Shown: positions 43,536 through 52,159, counted from the first letter of the stretch. The stretch is DNA of 64,000 bases from Flavobacterium keumense (GCF_029866485.1 NZ_CP092332.1:434001-498000); one strand, 5' to 3'. Numbers and translations: made by a program. Notes: generated by a model from the sequence alone, not told the origin.

Positions 43536-43991
43536 CTACAGCAACTTGCGCATACTCATCATAATTCCAAGATGAAGTCCTTCGTGAAAATTATTATACG
43601 CCATGGCATCTTTGACATTTTTCAAGACAAATCCACTAGAGGTAGGATATTCCGTAAATTGAGTAAAAACACCACTGCCATAATCGGCTTGCGTTTGGTC
43701 TATAGTATCAAATAAAAGGGATTTAATCAAATCAACATCCGCCTGAGTAGCTGGTTGTTCTGGTTTAGTTCCTTTTCTGTATTGGTCTACCAATTCATCA
43801 GAAACTAACATGTTCAAACCGGAAAGCTTGTAAATTAACAACTGCTGAGTCACCACAACGTGGGCAATATTCCAAAATAAATTATTGCTAAATCCTTCCG
43901 GAATTGCATTTAATTGGTCTAAAGTGTAGTCCTCTAAAAAAGGAGCGATTAATTTTCGGCACGTTCTGTTCAGTTCGAATATTTGTTCCAT
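43536..43991 (-). CDS. DinB family protein
   Basis: A 151-residue four-helix-bundle protein of the DinB/YfiT type. It has FWNIAHVVVTQQLLIYKLSG with the first metal-ligand histidine (H in NIAHVV) and a C-terminal NNFHEGLHLGIMMSM with the H-x-x-x-H pair, giving the usual three-histidine metal site. Relatives are thiol-dependent transferases (for example bacillithiol-linked), but the substrate here is unknown. Despite the family name it is unrelated to DNA polymerase IV. It is transcribed divergently from the ArsC-like gene. Confidence 0.88.
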   Translation of the reverse strand: MEQIFELNRTCRKLIAPFLEDYTLDQLNAIPEGFSNNLFWNIAHVVVTQQLLIYKLSGLNMLVSDELVDQYRKGTKPEQPATQADVDLIKSLLFDTIDQTQADYGSGVFTQFTEYPTSSGFVLKNVKDAMAYNNFHEGLHLGIMMSMRKLL

Positions 43992-44077
43992 TGGGTTTTG
44001 ATTTGAAATTTTTGCTAAAAATAATCATTTTAAGTGGCAAATGAATTTTCTTTGCAAAAAAGTAATCGCGTTTCAAT

Positions 44078-44434
44078 ATGAACACAATATATTACCTCGC
44101 TTCTTGCGATACCTGTCGAAAAATAATCAAAGCCTTGCCAGAAGGCCATAATTTGGTTTTTCACGACATCAAACAAGACCCTATTACCGAAGAGCAATTA
44201 GACGAAATGTACCAACTTTCGGGTAGTTACGAAGCGCTTTTTAGTAAAAAAGCACAATTATACAAGTCATTAGGATTAAAGGACAAAGCTCTTACTGAAT
44301 CCGATTTCAAAAAATACCTCTTGGAACACTATACTTTTTTGAGTCGTCCCGTTTTTATTATTGACGGTGCCATCTACATTGGCAACAGCCAACAAAACAT
44401 TCTTAAAGTTCATAACGCATTACGCAATGTCTAA
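44078..44434 (+). CDS. ArsC/Spx family thioredoxin-fold protein
   Basis: A 118-residue protein with the N-terminal motif CDTC (C10-x-x-C13) in YYLASCDTCRKIIKAL and the ArsC-type end FLSRPVFIIDGAIYIG. Members include glutaredoxin-coupled arsenate reductases and Spx-like regulators. This one has the CxxC of Spx and of YffB-like proteins but no adjacent arsenic genes, so arsenate reduction is not assured. Its stop overlaps the start of the EamA transporter gene by 8 nt, so the two are coupled. Confidence 0.88.
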   Translation: MNTIYYLASCDTCRKIIKALPEGHNLVFHDIKQDPITEEQLDEMYQLSGSYEALFSKKAQLYKSLGLKDKALTESDFKKYLLEHYTFLSRPVFIIDGAIYIGNSQQNILKVHNALRNV

Positions 44435-45326
44435 ACGAAATTTTGCTTTAGTAGCTGCTACTTTTGTTTCCATTATTTATGGAATGACTTTTACCATTGC
44501 CAAAGATGTAATGCCACAATATATAGGCGCTTATGGGTTTATTTCTTTACGAGTGGGAGGCACAATGCTTTTGTTTTGGACAACAGCTTTACTAATGAAA
44601 GTTTGTAATCAACTGCCACCAGAAAAAATCGCTCCTCAAGACTATCAAAGAATAGTAGGCGCTGCCTTTTTTGGAGTAGCCTTGAATATGCTTACTTTTT
44701 TCAAAGGGTTGAGTTTAACTTCTCCGATTAGCGCATCGGTAATCATGGTTTCTACCCCTATGATTGTGTTGGTGCTATCCGCCATTATTATGAAAGAACG
44801 ACTCCGAAAGCGAATGGTGTCTGGACTCATTCTTGGATTAACAGGAACCGCGTTGTTGATTCTTTATGGCAAAGCAATTGCCGGAGCAAAGCAAGCAGGA
44901 TTAGGTAATTTGCTTGTTTTAATTAACGCTATCTCCTACGGATATTACTTAATAATTGTCAAAAAATTAATGCATAAATACCATGCTTTTACCTTTGTAA
45001 AATGGATTTATCTTTTAGGTTTTTTGATGGTTTTACCTTTTGGATGGAACGAATTTCAAGCTGTTCAATGGTCTAGCGTTCCTACTATTGTTTATTGGAA
45101 AATTAGTTTTGTAGTATTTTGTTCCACTTTCCTAACCTATTTGTTGAATCTCCTTTCAATGAAAGAATTAAGCCCTACAACGGTAGCCGTGTTTATTTAT
45201 TTACAACCTCTTTTTGCTACAGTTTTTGCTATTGGATTAGGAAAAGACGAATTGAATGGCGTTAAAATAATTTCGGCAGTGCTAATTTTTAGTGGGGTTT
45301 ATCTGGTTACAATGAAGAAATCCTAA
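44427..45326 (+). CDS. EamA/DMT superfamily transporter
   Basis: A 299-residue membrane protein with ten predicted helices as two EamA repeats: VAATFVSIIYGMTFTIAKDV to about 140, then GLGNLLVLINAISYGYYLIIVKKL to the end. Sequence such as LNMLTFFKGLSLTSPISASVIMVSTPMIVLVLSAIIMKERL and LSPTTVAVFIYLQPLFATVFAIGLGKDEL is typical. It probably exports a metabolite; substrate unknown. Start at ATG 44427, within the end of the ArsC-like gene; an earlier in-frame start at 44361 lies deeper inside that gene. It is followed by its own gap and the YicC promoter. Confidence 0.93.
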   Translation: MSKRNFALVAATFVSIIYGMTFTIAKDVMPQYIGAYGFISLRVGGTMLLFWTTALLMKVCNQLPPEKIAPQDYQRIVGAAFFGVALNMLTFFKGLSLTSPISASVIMVSTPMIVLVLSAIIMKERLRKRMVSGLILGLTGTALLILYGKAIAGAKQAGLGNLLVLINAISYGYYLIIVKKLMHKYHAFTFVKWIYLLGFLMVLPFGWNEFQAVQWSSVPTIVYWKISFVVFCSTFLTYLLNLLSMKELSPTTVAVFIYLQPLFATVFAIGLGKDELNGVKIISAVLIFSGVYLVTMKKS

Positions 45327-45334
45327 AATTTCAA

Positions 45335-45342
45335 TACATTTG
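45335..45342 (+). promoter_or_regulatory. -7 box (TACATTTG) for yicC-gmk unit
   Basis: TAnnTTTG match 22 nt before the YicC start at 45364. Confidence 0.57.
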
Positions 45343-45363
45343 TAGCTATTACACAATTCATAT

Positions 45364-46224
45364 ATGATACAATCAATGACTGGTTTTGGTAAAGCTACGT
45401 TGCAATTGCCAACCAAAAAAATCACGGTAGAAGTTAAATCGTTAAACAGTAAAGGACTCGATTTAAATGTAAGAATGCCTTCGCTTTACCGCGAAATGGA
45501 ATTGGGTTTGCGCAACCAAATTGCACTGAAATTAGAAAGAGGCAAAGTTGATTTTTCGATTTTCATCGAAAGTACTGCCGAACAAACTTCAACTAAAGTC
45601 AATGTGCCAATTGTGAAAGGGTATATCGAACAATTAAGAGCGGTATATGCCAATGCAGAAGAAACCGAATTGATGAAAATGGCCATTCGCATGCCAGATA
45701 CTTTAAAAACGGAACGCGAAGAAATCGATGAAAATGATTGGACGCAAATTGAAACTGCTATCGACGAAGCGTTACAAAACATCGTAAACTTTAGAAAAGA
45801 CGAAGGACAATCACTTGAAAAAGAATTTCAATTGCGTATTGCCAATATTCGCCAATACATGAACGAAGCCTTGGCACTAGATCCAGAACGTGTTCAAGCC
45901 ATTAAAGACCGTTTGCAAACGGCTATTTCCGAATTAAAAGTAAACGTAGATGAAAATCGTTTCGAACAAGAATTAATTTACTACTTAGAAAAATTAGATA
46001 TTACCGAAGAAAAGGTGCGCTTAACGAATCACTTGGATTATTTCTTGGAAACCCTTAAAGGAAAAGAGGCTAATGGTAGAAAATTAGGCTTCATTACTCA
46101 AGAAATGGGACGCGAAATCAATACCATGGGATCTAAATCGAATCATGCACAAATGCAAAAATTAGTCGTTCAAATGAAAGACGAATTGGAGAAAATTAAG
46201 GAGCAAGTGTTGAATGTACTGTAA
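45364..46224 (+). CDS. YicC family endoribonuclease-like protein
   Basis: A 286-residue soluble protein of the YicC/YloC family. It begins MIQSMTGFGKA with VEVKSLNSKGLDLNVRMP, the family hallmark. The C-terminal domain ends REINTMGSKSNHAQMQKLVVQMKDELEKIKEQVLNV, containing the conserved E-INTxxSK. E. coli YicC has been reported to be an RNase affecting small RNAs. It lies 10 nt before gmk, and this order (yicC-gmk-nadD) is common in Bacteroidota, suggesting one operon. Confidence 0.95.
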   Translation: MIQSMTGFGKATLQLPTKKITVEVKSLNSKGLDLNVRMPSLYREMELGLRNQIALKLERGKVDFSIFIESTAEQTSTKVNVPIVKGYIEQLRAVYANAEETELMKMAIRMPDTLKTEREEIDENDWTQIETAIDEALQNIVNFRKDEGQSLEKEFQLRIANIRQYMNEALALDPERVQAIKDRLQTAISELKVNVDENRFEQELIYYLEKLDITEEKVRLTNHLDYFLETLKGKEANGRKLGFITQEMGREINTMGSKSNHAQMQKLVVQMKDELEKIKEQVLNVL

Positions 46225-46234
46225 TTAGCATCGT

Positions 46235-46807
46235 ATGAAAGGAAAATTAATCGTATTCTCAGCTCCATCGGGTTCTGGAAAAACTACTATAGTAAGACAT
46301 TTATTGGCGCAGGCCGATTTGAATTTAGAGTTCTCTATTTCGGCAGCTACTCGCGAAGCGCGCGGCGAAGAAGTGAATGGTAAGGACTATTATTTTATGT
46401 CGTTAGATCAATTTAAACAACACATCAAAAACGAAGATTTTGTAGAATGGGAAGAAGTGTACCGCGATAATTTTTACGGAACGTTAAAAAGCGAAGTGGA
46501 GCGCATTTGGGCTAAAGGCAAAAATGTAATCTTTGATATTGACGTTGCAGGCGGATTGCGTATTAAGTCTAAATTTCCAGAAGAAACCTTAGCCGTTTTT
46601 GTGAAACCCCCAAGTGTGGACGAACTAAAACGCCGATTGAAAGAGCGCTCTACTGAAAGCGAAGAAAAAATCAATATGCGTATTGCAAAAGCCCACGTAG
46701 AATTGGCCACTGCGCCACAATTTGATGTAATCATAAAAAATTACGACTTAGAGGTAGCTTTAGACGAAGCCTACCAATTAGTGAAAGCATTTATTTCTAA
46801 AAAGTGA
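46235..46807 (+). CDS. gmk: guanylate kinase
   Basis: A 190-residue kinase that converts GMP or dGMP to the diphosphate. The P-loop is APSGSGKTT (10-18); SISAATREARGEEVNGKDYYFM is the GMP-binding region with the conserved arginines and Y/E contacts, and the lid segment is RLKERSTESEEKINMR. Length is normal. Its stop codon (46805-46807) lies within the left arm of the inverted repeat that flanks the four-helix-bundle gene downstream. Confidence 0.97.
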   Translation: MKGKLIVFSAPSGSGKTTIVRHLLAQADLNLEFSISAATREARGEEVNGKDYYFMSLDQFKQHIKNEDFVEWEEVYRDNFYGTLKSEVERIWAKGKNVIFDIDVAGGLRIKSKFPEETLAVFVKPPSVDELKRRLKERSTESEEKINMRIAKAHVELATAPQFDVIIKNYDLEVALDEAYQLVKAFISKK

Positions 46808-46826
46808 TTAGTAAAGAGTAATTAGT
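46803..46826 (+). repeat. left arm of 24-bp inverted repeat around four-helix-bundle gene
   Basis: AGTGATTAGTAAAGAGTAAT followed by TAGT. The reverse complement of the right arm at 47201-47224 matches at 23 of 24 positions. The gmk stop codon lies inside this arm. Confidence 0.92.
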
Positions 46827-46839
46827 AATTAGCTTGGTA

Positions 46840-47205
46840 ATGGGAGAGATAAAATCATATAAGGATTTATTGATTTGGCAAAAAGGGATCAAAATTGTTA
46901 GTTTGGTTTATCAATTGGCAAAATCATTTCCTCAAGAAGAATTGTATGCCTTGACAAGCCAACTAAAACGAGCTGCGGTTTCTGTCCCTTCAAATATAGC
47001 TGAAGGTTATGGAAGAAATACAGACAAATCGTTTAGTCATTTTTTAGATATTTCAAGAGGCTCATTATTCGAAATCGAAACACAGTTACATATTGCTAAT
47101 GAACTTGGTTTTGTAACAACTCAGCATTTATACAATGAAATTTTAAGTCAAATTGAAGAAGAATCTAAAATGATAAACGCTTTTTCAAAAACGTTGAAAA
47201 ACTAA
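46840..47205 (+). CDS. four-helix-bundle protein (23S rRNA IVP-like)
   Basis: A 121-residue all-helical protein of the four-helix-bundle (IVS-encoded, S23-type) family. Typical features are SYKDLLIWQKGIKIVSLVYQLAKSFPQEE, the LTSQLKRAAVSVPSNIAEGYGRNTDKSF core and IETQLHIANELGF. Relatives are encoded within intervening sequences of 23S rRNA genes and elsewhere as apparently mobile small genes; their function is not known. Start set at ATG 46840 (a TTG two codons upstream is possible). The gene sits between gmk and nadD inside a 24-bp inverted repeat, with its stop codon within the right arm. Confidence 0.9.
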   Translation: MGEIKSYKDLLIWQKGIKIVSLVYQLAKSFPQEELYALTSQLKRAAVSVPSNIAEGYGRNTDKSFSHFLDISRGSLFEIETQLHIANELGFVTTQHLYNEILSQIEEESKMINAFSKTLKN

Positions 47206-47224
47206 TTACTTTTTACTAATCACT
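47201..47224 (-). repeat. right arm of 24-bp inverted repeat around four-helix-bundle gene
   Basis: ACTAATTACTTTTTACTAAT followed by CACT. It pairs with 46803-46826 with one mismatch and contains the four-helix-bundle gene's stop codon at 47203-47205. Confidence 0.92.
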
Positions 47225-47237
47225 AGTGACTAAAACT

Positions 47238-47825
47238 ATGAAAATAGGTCTCTATTTCGGAACTTTTAATCCTATTCATGTGGGGCATTTAATTATTGCC
47301 AATCACATGGCGGAGCATGCCGATTTAGACCAGGTTTGGATGGTGGTTACTCCACACAATCCGTTGAAAAAGAAAAGCACACTGCTGGCTGACCATCACC
47401 GATTAGAAATGGTGTTTTTAGCAACGGAAGATTTTCCAAAAATCAAACCTTCGGATATTGAATTTAAGCTTTCGCAGCCCAATTATACAGTGAACACCTT
47501 AGTTCATTTAGAAGAAAAATATCCAGAACATGCGTTTTCTTTAATTATGGGCGAAGACAATTTGAAGTCGTTTCACAAATGGAAAAATTACGAGGCGATT
47601 TTAGCACATCACGAAATCTACGTCTACCCGAGAGTTGGTTTTACTGATGAAAACGATAATCACCTTTTTAAAAATCACCCAAAAATTCATCTGATTGATG
47701 CTCCTGTGGTAGAAATTTCTTCTACAGCTATCAGAGACCACATCAAAAAAGGAAAAAATGTCTTGGCTTTGCTACCTCAAAAAGTTTGGGCATACATTGA
47801 TCACAATAATTTTTACAAAAAATAA
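47238..47825 (+). CDS. nadD: nicotinate-nucleotide adenylyltransferase
   Basis: A 195-residue nucleotidyltransferase that joins nicotinate mononucleotide with ATP to give deamido-NAD in NAD synthesis. The catalytic signature GTFNPIHVGH (8-17) contains HxGH, and the ISSTAIRDHIKKGK motif lies near the C-terminus. Length is normal. Start set at ATG 47238; a GTG four codons earlier lies beside the repeat arm. It belongs with yicC-gmk, from which it is separated by the four-helix-bundle insertion. Confidence 0.96.
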   Translation: MKIGLYFGTFNPIHVGHLIIANHMAEHADLDQVWMVVTPHNPLKKKSTLLADHHRLEMVFLATEDFPKIKPSDIEFKLSQPNYTVNTLVHLEEKYPEHAFSLIMGEDNLKSFHKWKNYEAILAHHEIYVYPRVGFTDENDNHLFKNHPKIHLIDAPVVEISSTAIRDHIKKGKNVLALLPQKVWAYIDHNNFYKK

Positions 47826-47897
47826 ATCGGCACTATTAACAGTTGTTTACCTAACGGTTGCTTCCTTATTTAGTACTTTTAATAAAAACTTATACTC

Positions 47898-49061
47898 ATG
47901 TTAAATTTTGAATTATACAATCCTGTCAAATTAATTTTTGGAAAAGGAGAAATAGAAAAATTAAGTACTTTAATTCCTAAAGAATCGAAAGTATTAGTCG
48001 CTTATGGCGGTGGAAGTATTTTTAAAAATGGAATTTACGACCAAGTAAAAACGGCATTACAGGGTTTTGATGTAGTGGAATTTGGCGGCATAGAGGCTAA
48101 CCCCTATTATGAAACGTTGATGAAAGCGGTGGACATCATTCGCGAACAAAAAATAGATTTCATTTTGGCTGTAGGTGGCGGAAGCGTAATAGACGGAGTA
48201 AAATTCATCTCGGCTGCTGTTCATTTTCAAGGCAATCCAATGGATATTCTACACCAAAGAATTCTCTTCAAAGAAGGGGCTGATGTGGTACCTTTTGGAA
48301 CTGTTCTAACTTTGCCAGCTACGGGAAGCGAAATGAATTCAGGTTCAGTGATTTCGATAAAAGCAACCCAAGAAAAACGCGATTTTGGTGGTTCGGCTAT
48401 GTTTCCAAAGTTTTCTATTTGCGACCCAACTGTGATTGCGTCATTGCCAAAAAGACAATTACAAAATGGCGTTATTGATGCCTATGTTCACGTTTTGGAG
48501 CAATATTTAACCTATCCACACAAAGGCTATTTACAAGATCGAATTGCCGAAAGCATTTTACAAACCCTAATTGAAGTTGGTCCTCAAGTAGTCGAAAATC
48601 CAACCGATTATACCTTGGCATCAAATTTTATGTGGAGTTGTACCATGGCATTAAACGGATTGATTCAAAAAGGCGTTCCGTCAGATTGGGCAACGCACAT
48701 GATTGGACATGAATTAACCGCGTTGTACAATATTGACCACGCTCGAACATTGGCGATTATCGGCCCTAATCTATTCCGCGTTTTATTTGAAACCAAAAAA
48801 GAAAAATTAGCACAATACGGAAAAAGAGTGTTCCAATTGACTGGAACCGAGGAAGAAATTGCCCGTCAAGCGATTGAAGCAACTGTAGCCTTTTATCATA
48901 CTATGGGAATGAAAACCAAAATTTCTGAAAATGCTGCCAACATTGAAAATACGGCTGATTTTATCGTAAATCGATTTGAAAAAAGGGGTTGGAAAGCTTT
49001 AGGTGAAAGACAAAACCTCACTTTAGACAAACTGCGTGAGATTGTTGAATTAAGTTACTAG
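47898..49061 (+). CDS. iron-containing alcohol dehydrogenase (YqhD/BDH-like)
   Basis: A 387-residue group III alcohol dehydrogenase that reduces aldehydes or oxidises alcohols with NAD(P)(H). It has FGKGEIEKL, the nucleotide-binding LAVGGGSVIDGVKF and the metal-binding region around VIDAYVHVLEQYLT, GHELTALYNIDHARTLAIIGP with the histidine ligands. LPATGSEMNSGSVI is also present. The wording is closest to butanol-dehydrogenase/YqhD enzymes, which act on many aldehydes and may detoxify them. It is monocistronic, ended by a terminator at 49073-49111. Confidence 0.93.
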   Translation: MLNFELYNPVKLIFGKGEIEKLSTLIPKESKVLVAYGGGSIFKNGIYDQVKTALQGFDVVEFGGIEANPYYETLMKAVDIIREQKIDFILAVGGGSVIDGVKFISAAVHFQGNPMDILHQRILFKEGADVVPFGTVLTLPATGSEMNSGSVISIKATQEKRDFGGSAMFPKFSICDPTVIASLPKRQLQNGVIDAYVHVLEQYLTYPHKGYLQDRIAESILQTLIEVGPQVVENPTDYTLASNFMWSCTMALNGLIQKGVPSDWATHMIGHELTALYNIDHARTLAIIGPNLFRVLFETKKEKLAQYGKRVFQLTGTEEEIARQAIEATVAFYHTMGMKTKISENAANIENTADFIVNRFEKRGWKALGERQNLTLDKLREIVELSY

Positions 49062-49072
49062 TTTTAAAATCA

Positions 49073-49111
49073 AAAAGGCGTTCTACTTACTACTGTGGGA
49101 CGCCTTTTCAA
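49073..49111 (+). terminator. terminator after iron alcohol dehydrogenase gene
   Basis: Stem AAAAGGCGT/ACGCCTTTT with a 17-nt loop, preceded by A and followed by a T-rich end. The following gap to 49339 is AT-rich, with a TAGTTTA-containing short inverted repeat near 49170-49200 and no gene. Confidence 0.8.
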
Positions 49112-49312
49112 AATACAAAAACAAAACTAACTAACTCAAAATGCATTTTTAACTATAAAAACTTCATTAATAATAGTTTACAACGTAAACTATTATTTTT
49201 TATTGTGCAGCAGTGTAAAAAAATAAATTAAAAAGTAGTCGTTGTATTGTTAAAGCCTATCAATTCTGATACTACCAAATAGAATAAATTGGTGTTTATT
49301 GTTTTTTTTACC

Positions 49313-49320
49313 TACTTTTG
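49313..49320 (+). promoter_or_regulatory. -7 box (TACTTTTG) for gpsA
   Basis: TAnnTTTG match 20 nt before the gpsA start; a TTGGTG at about 49289 sits at a suitable -33 distance. Confidence 0.62.
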
Positions 49321-49339
49321 ATTAAATCCAATACATAAA

Positions 49340-50335
49340 ATGACCGAAAATTTAAAATTTGCAGTGATTGGTGGAGGTAGTTGGGCTACCGCCATTGCGA
49401 AAATGTTATGTACTAATTTACCTGAAATTTCTTGGTACATGCGTAACGAAGCTGCAATTGAACATATTAAAACAGAAAAACACAATCCGAATTACTTGAG
49501 TTCGGTGGAGTTTGACACCAATAAACTACGATTAACACACGATATTAACGAAGCCGTTGCCTATGCCGATTATCTGATTTTTGCTATTCCATCTGCTTTT
49601 TTGGAAGCTGAATTGGCTAATTTGACTACTTCGCTAGAGAACAAAATCATTTTCTCTGCTATTAAAGGTATTGTGCCTGAAACGAGTTTAATTGTGGGCG
49701 AACATTTTCATTTTAATTATAACATTCCGTATTATAATATAGGTGTAATTACAGGGCCTTGTCATGCCGAAGAAGTGGCATTAGAGCGACTTTCGTACCT
49801 GACTATTGCGTGTGGAGATCCTGAAAAAGCGACTATTGTAGCCAAAAATTTATCTAGCAATTACATCAAAACTAAAATTACCGATGACATTATTGGTACT
49901 GAATATGCGGCGATGTTAAAAAACATTTATGCAGTAGCGGCAGGAATTGCTCATGGTTTAGGCTATGGAGATAACTTCCAATCGGTTTTGATGAGTAATG
50001 CCATTCGGGAGATGAAGAAATTCATCAAAAAAGTACATAAAATGAAACGCAACATCAATGACTCAGCTTATTTAGGCGATTTATTGGTTACGGGATATTC
50101 TGTTTTTTCTAGAAACAGAATGTTCGGAAATATGATTGGAAAAGGCTATACCGTAAAGAGTGCGATGATGGAAATGAGTATGGTAGCCGAAGGCTATTAT
50201 GCTACTAAAAGTGCGTACCAATTGAATCAAGGTTACGGAGCCAGCACCCCAATTATTAATACGGTATACAGTATTTTATACGAAGGGAAAAATGCCAAAA
50301 AAGTATTCAAAAACTTGACAGATCAACTAGATTAA
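49340..50335 (+). CDS. gpsA: NAD(P)H-dependent glycerol-3-phosphate dehydrogenase
   Basis: A 331-residue enzyme that makes sn-glycerol-3-phosphate from dihydroxyacetone phosphate for phospholipid synthesis. The dinucleotide-binding motif is VIGGGSWATAIA (9-20). IFAIPSAFL, ITGPCHAEEVALERLSYLTIA and the catalytic-lysine region GTEYAAMLKNIYAVAAGIAHGLGYGDN follow. FSRNRMFGNMIGKGYTVKSAM is the C-terminal substrate-binding segment. Length is standard. It has its own promoter and is followed at 12 nt by a 71-residue protein. Confidence 0.96.
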   Translation: MTENLKFAVIGGGSWATAIAKMLCTNLPEISWYMRNEAAIEHIKTEKHNPNYLSSVEFDTNKLRLTHDINEAVAYADYLIFAIPSAFLEAELANLTTSLENKIIFSAIKGIVPETSLIVGEHFHFNYNIPYYNIGVITGPCHAEEVALERLSYLTIACGDPEKATIVAKNLSSNYIKTKITDDIIGTEYAAMLKNIYAVAAGIAHGLGYGDNFQSVLMSNAIREMKKFIKKVHKMKRNINDSAYLGDLLVTGYSVFSRNRMFGNMIGKGYTVKSAMMEMSMVAEGYYATKSAYQLNQGYGASTPIINTVYSILYEGKNAKKVFKNLTDQLD

Positions 50336-50346
50336 ATACAGCAATT

Positions 50347-50562
50347 ATGAGCGAAAGATGGAAATATCAGGTTAAAACAGGCGTTTTTTGGGGACTTTTT
50401 ATGATAGGTTTTTCTACTTGGTACCAGTCTGGCAGAACACCACTAGCCACCCAATTAGCAGACAACGGCTATTATTTTAGAGCTGTAGGTTATATTGTTT
50501 TTGGGATTTTTGTATTGGGCTACTCTAGCTGGACCGCTAAAAAACGTAGAGAGGGTAAGTAA
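50347..50562 (+). CDS. 71-residue two-helix membrane protein
   Basis: A small conserved-looking protein. It has a polar start MSERWKYQVKTG, a first hydrophobic helix (about 13-25, VFWGLFMIGFSTWYQ), a loop SGRTPLATQLADNGYYFRA, a second helix (about 46-62, VGYIVFGIFVLGYSSW) and a basic tail AKKRREGK. No family is recognised. It is 12 nt after gpsA and shares its likely transcript; the next gene is convergent and abuts it. Confidence 0.72.
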   Translation: MSERWKYQVKTGVFWGLFMIGFSTWYQSGRTPLATQLADNGYYFRAVGYIVFGIFVLGYSSWTAKKRREGK

Positions 50563-50970
50563 TTACCGAACAATTACACCCTCTACAAATAGAATTGGCA
50601 CTTCCTCTTGATTGGCTTCTTGAATAGAGTTGGCTTTGAAAATAAATTTCTTGTCATACAATGTATTACCTATAAAAAAGGTTACCATAAATTCATTGTT
50701 TAAAGCCAATAGACTTTTTTCAATCATCTCGATTTTGGCCACAGAAACCTCAGGAATTTCCGCAAAAGCATGACGTAAAACGGATGTTTTTTTCATCTCT
50801 CCGTCTAAGGTTCCAAATGCTTTAGAAACGACCATTACACCATCCAATTGAAAATCAGAATCGTTGACTAAATAAGCATACCACACTTTTTCCATGAAAT
50901 CATCGCTCCATTCTTGAACGACTGCCATGAAAACATTTTCTACTTCGGGGATGATGATGTCTTTTTTCAT
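50563..50970 (-). CDS. conserved hypothetical protein next to pheS
   Basis: A 135-residue soluble protein, begins KKDIIIPEVENVFMAVVQEWSDDFMEKVWYAYLVNDSDFQLDGVMVVSKAFG. It contains LRHAFAEIPEVSVAKIEMIEKSLLALNNEFMVTFFIGNTLYDKKFIFKANSI. It has an alternating strand/helix pattern and no membrane helix or signal peptide. I recognise it as a conserved neighbour of aminoacyl-tRNA synthetase genes in flavobacteria but know no function. The stop abuts the end of the convergent 71-residue gene. It is separated from the pheS 3' end by a terminator. Confidence 0.75.
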   Translation of the reverse strand: MKKDIIIPEVENVFMAVVQEWSDDFMEKVWYAYLVNDSDFQLDGVMVVSKAFGTLDGEMKKTSVLRHAFAEIPEVSVAKIEMIEKSLLALNNEFMVTFFIGNTLYDKKFIFKANSIQEANQEEVPILFVEGVIVR

Positions 50971-51073
50971 ATATGCAAAAGTTAATTTTTAGCGGACATA
51001 TATGTAATCGCTTTATTTATTGGTGTTTGCTTGCGCAAACTTGTGGTTAATGGCGATTTCATATTGTAAAAAA

Positions 51074-51101
51074 CCCTTTCTAAATGTTACTTCAAAAAGG
51101 G
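51074..51101 (-). terminator. terminator after pheS
   Basis: Minus-strand stem CCCTTT/AAAGGG (51096-51101 with 51074-51079), a 16-nt loop and a T run on the minus strand. Confidence 0.78.
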
Positions 51102-51112
51102 CGAATTATAAA

Positions 51113-52132
51113 TTATACTATTGATTTGAATTGTTCTAAGAAACGAACGTCATTTTCGTAAAACATTCGGATATCTCCAATTTGGTACAGCAACATGGCG
51201 ATACGCTCTACTCCCATTCCGAAAGCAAAACCATTGTATTCGTCTGGATTGATCCCGCAGTTTTTCAACACATTCGGATCTACCATTCCGCAACCTCCAA
51301 TTTCTAACCAACCCGTTCCTTTGGTAATACGGTAATCGGTTTCGGTTTTCAAGCCCCAATAAATATCGATCTCGGCACTTGGTTCTGTAAAAGGAAAATA
51401 AGACGGTCTCAAACGGATTTTTGACTTTCCGAACATCTCTTTAGTGAAATACAATAAGGTTTGTTTTAAATCAGCAAAAGAAACGTCTTTGTCAATATAC
51501 AAGCCTTCTACTTGATGGAAAATACAGTGGGAACGTGACGAAACCGCTTCGTTACGAAAAACACGCCCAGGAGAAATCGTTCTAATTGGCGGTTTATTAT
51601 TTTCCATATAACGCACTTGTACTGATGAGGTGTGGGTGCGCAACAAAATATCAGGATTCGTTTGAATAAAAAAGGTGTCCTGCATGTCACGAGCTGGATG
51701 GTATTCTGGCAAGTTCAAGGCAGTAAAATTGTGCCAATCGTCTTCGATTTCTGGACCTTCAGACACGTTGAAACCTACAGTAGAAAAAATATCGATTATT
51801 TGATTTTTAACCAAAGAAATTGGATGACGCGACCCAATCAAAACCGGCTCTGCCGCACGCGTTAAATCGCCATAGGCTCCTTTGCTTTCTTCTTTACTTT
51901 CTAAGGCTTCTTGGATGGATTTTACTTTATCTTCGGCAGACGTTTTCAATAAATTAATTACTTGTCCAAATTCTTTTTTCTGTTCGTTAGGAACATTTTT
52001 AAATTCGGCAAACAACTCTTTTAAAAGTCCTTTACTTCCTAAAAATTTAATTCTGAAAGCTTCTAGTTCTGCTGGATCTTGTGAGGAAAATCCTTGTGCT
52101 TCGCTAATGTATTCTTTTATCTTATCTATCAT
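51113..52132 (-). CDS. pheS: phenylalanine--tRNA ligase alpha subunit
   Basis: A 339-residue class II synthetase subunit that forms an alpha2-beta2 enzyme with PheT. The N-terminal coiled-coil tRNA-binding helices (about 1-85) are followed by the catalytic core with PVLIGSRHPI and PEIEDDWHNFTALNLPEYHPARDMQDTF (motif 1 region). Motif 2 is RTISPGRVFRNEAVSSRSHCIFHQVEGL and motif 3 is GFAFGMGVERIAMLLYQIGDIRMF. The pheT gene is not in this window, which is usual for Bacteroidota, where pheS and pheT are often apart. A -7 box lies at 52152-52159. Confidence 0.97.
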   Translation of the reverse strand: MIDKIKEYISEAQGFSSQDPAELEAFRIKFLGSKGLLKELFAEFKNVPNEQKKEFGQVINLLKTSAEDKVKSIQEALESKEESKGAYGDLTRAAEPVLIGSRHPISLVKNQIIDIFSTVGFNVSEGPEIEDDWHNFTALNLPEYHPARDMQDTFFIQTNPDILLRTHTSSVQVRYMENNKPPIRTISPGRVFRNEAVSSRSHCIFHQVEGLYIDKDVSFADLKQTLLYFTKEMFGKSKIRLRPSYFPFTEPSAEIDIYWGLKTETDYRITKGTGWLEIGGCGMVDPNVLKNCGINPDEYNGFAFGMGVERIAMLLYQIGDIRMFYENDVRFLEQFKSIV

Positions 52133-52151
52133 CAGTCTTTTGGTAAAGGTG

Positions 52152-52159
52152 CAAAATTA
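52152..52159 (-). promoter_or_regulatory. -7 box (TAATTTTG) for pheS
   Basis: TAnnTTTG match on the minus strand 20 nt upstream of the pheS start. Confidence 0.58.

Noticed and set aside
44078..44434. ArsC-like gene as part of an arsenic resistance operon.
   Set aside because: No arsR, arsB or acr3 gene is adjacent; the partner is an EamA transporter, and the motif is CxxC as in Spx/YffB.
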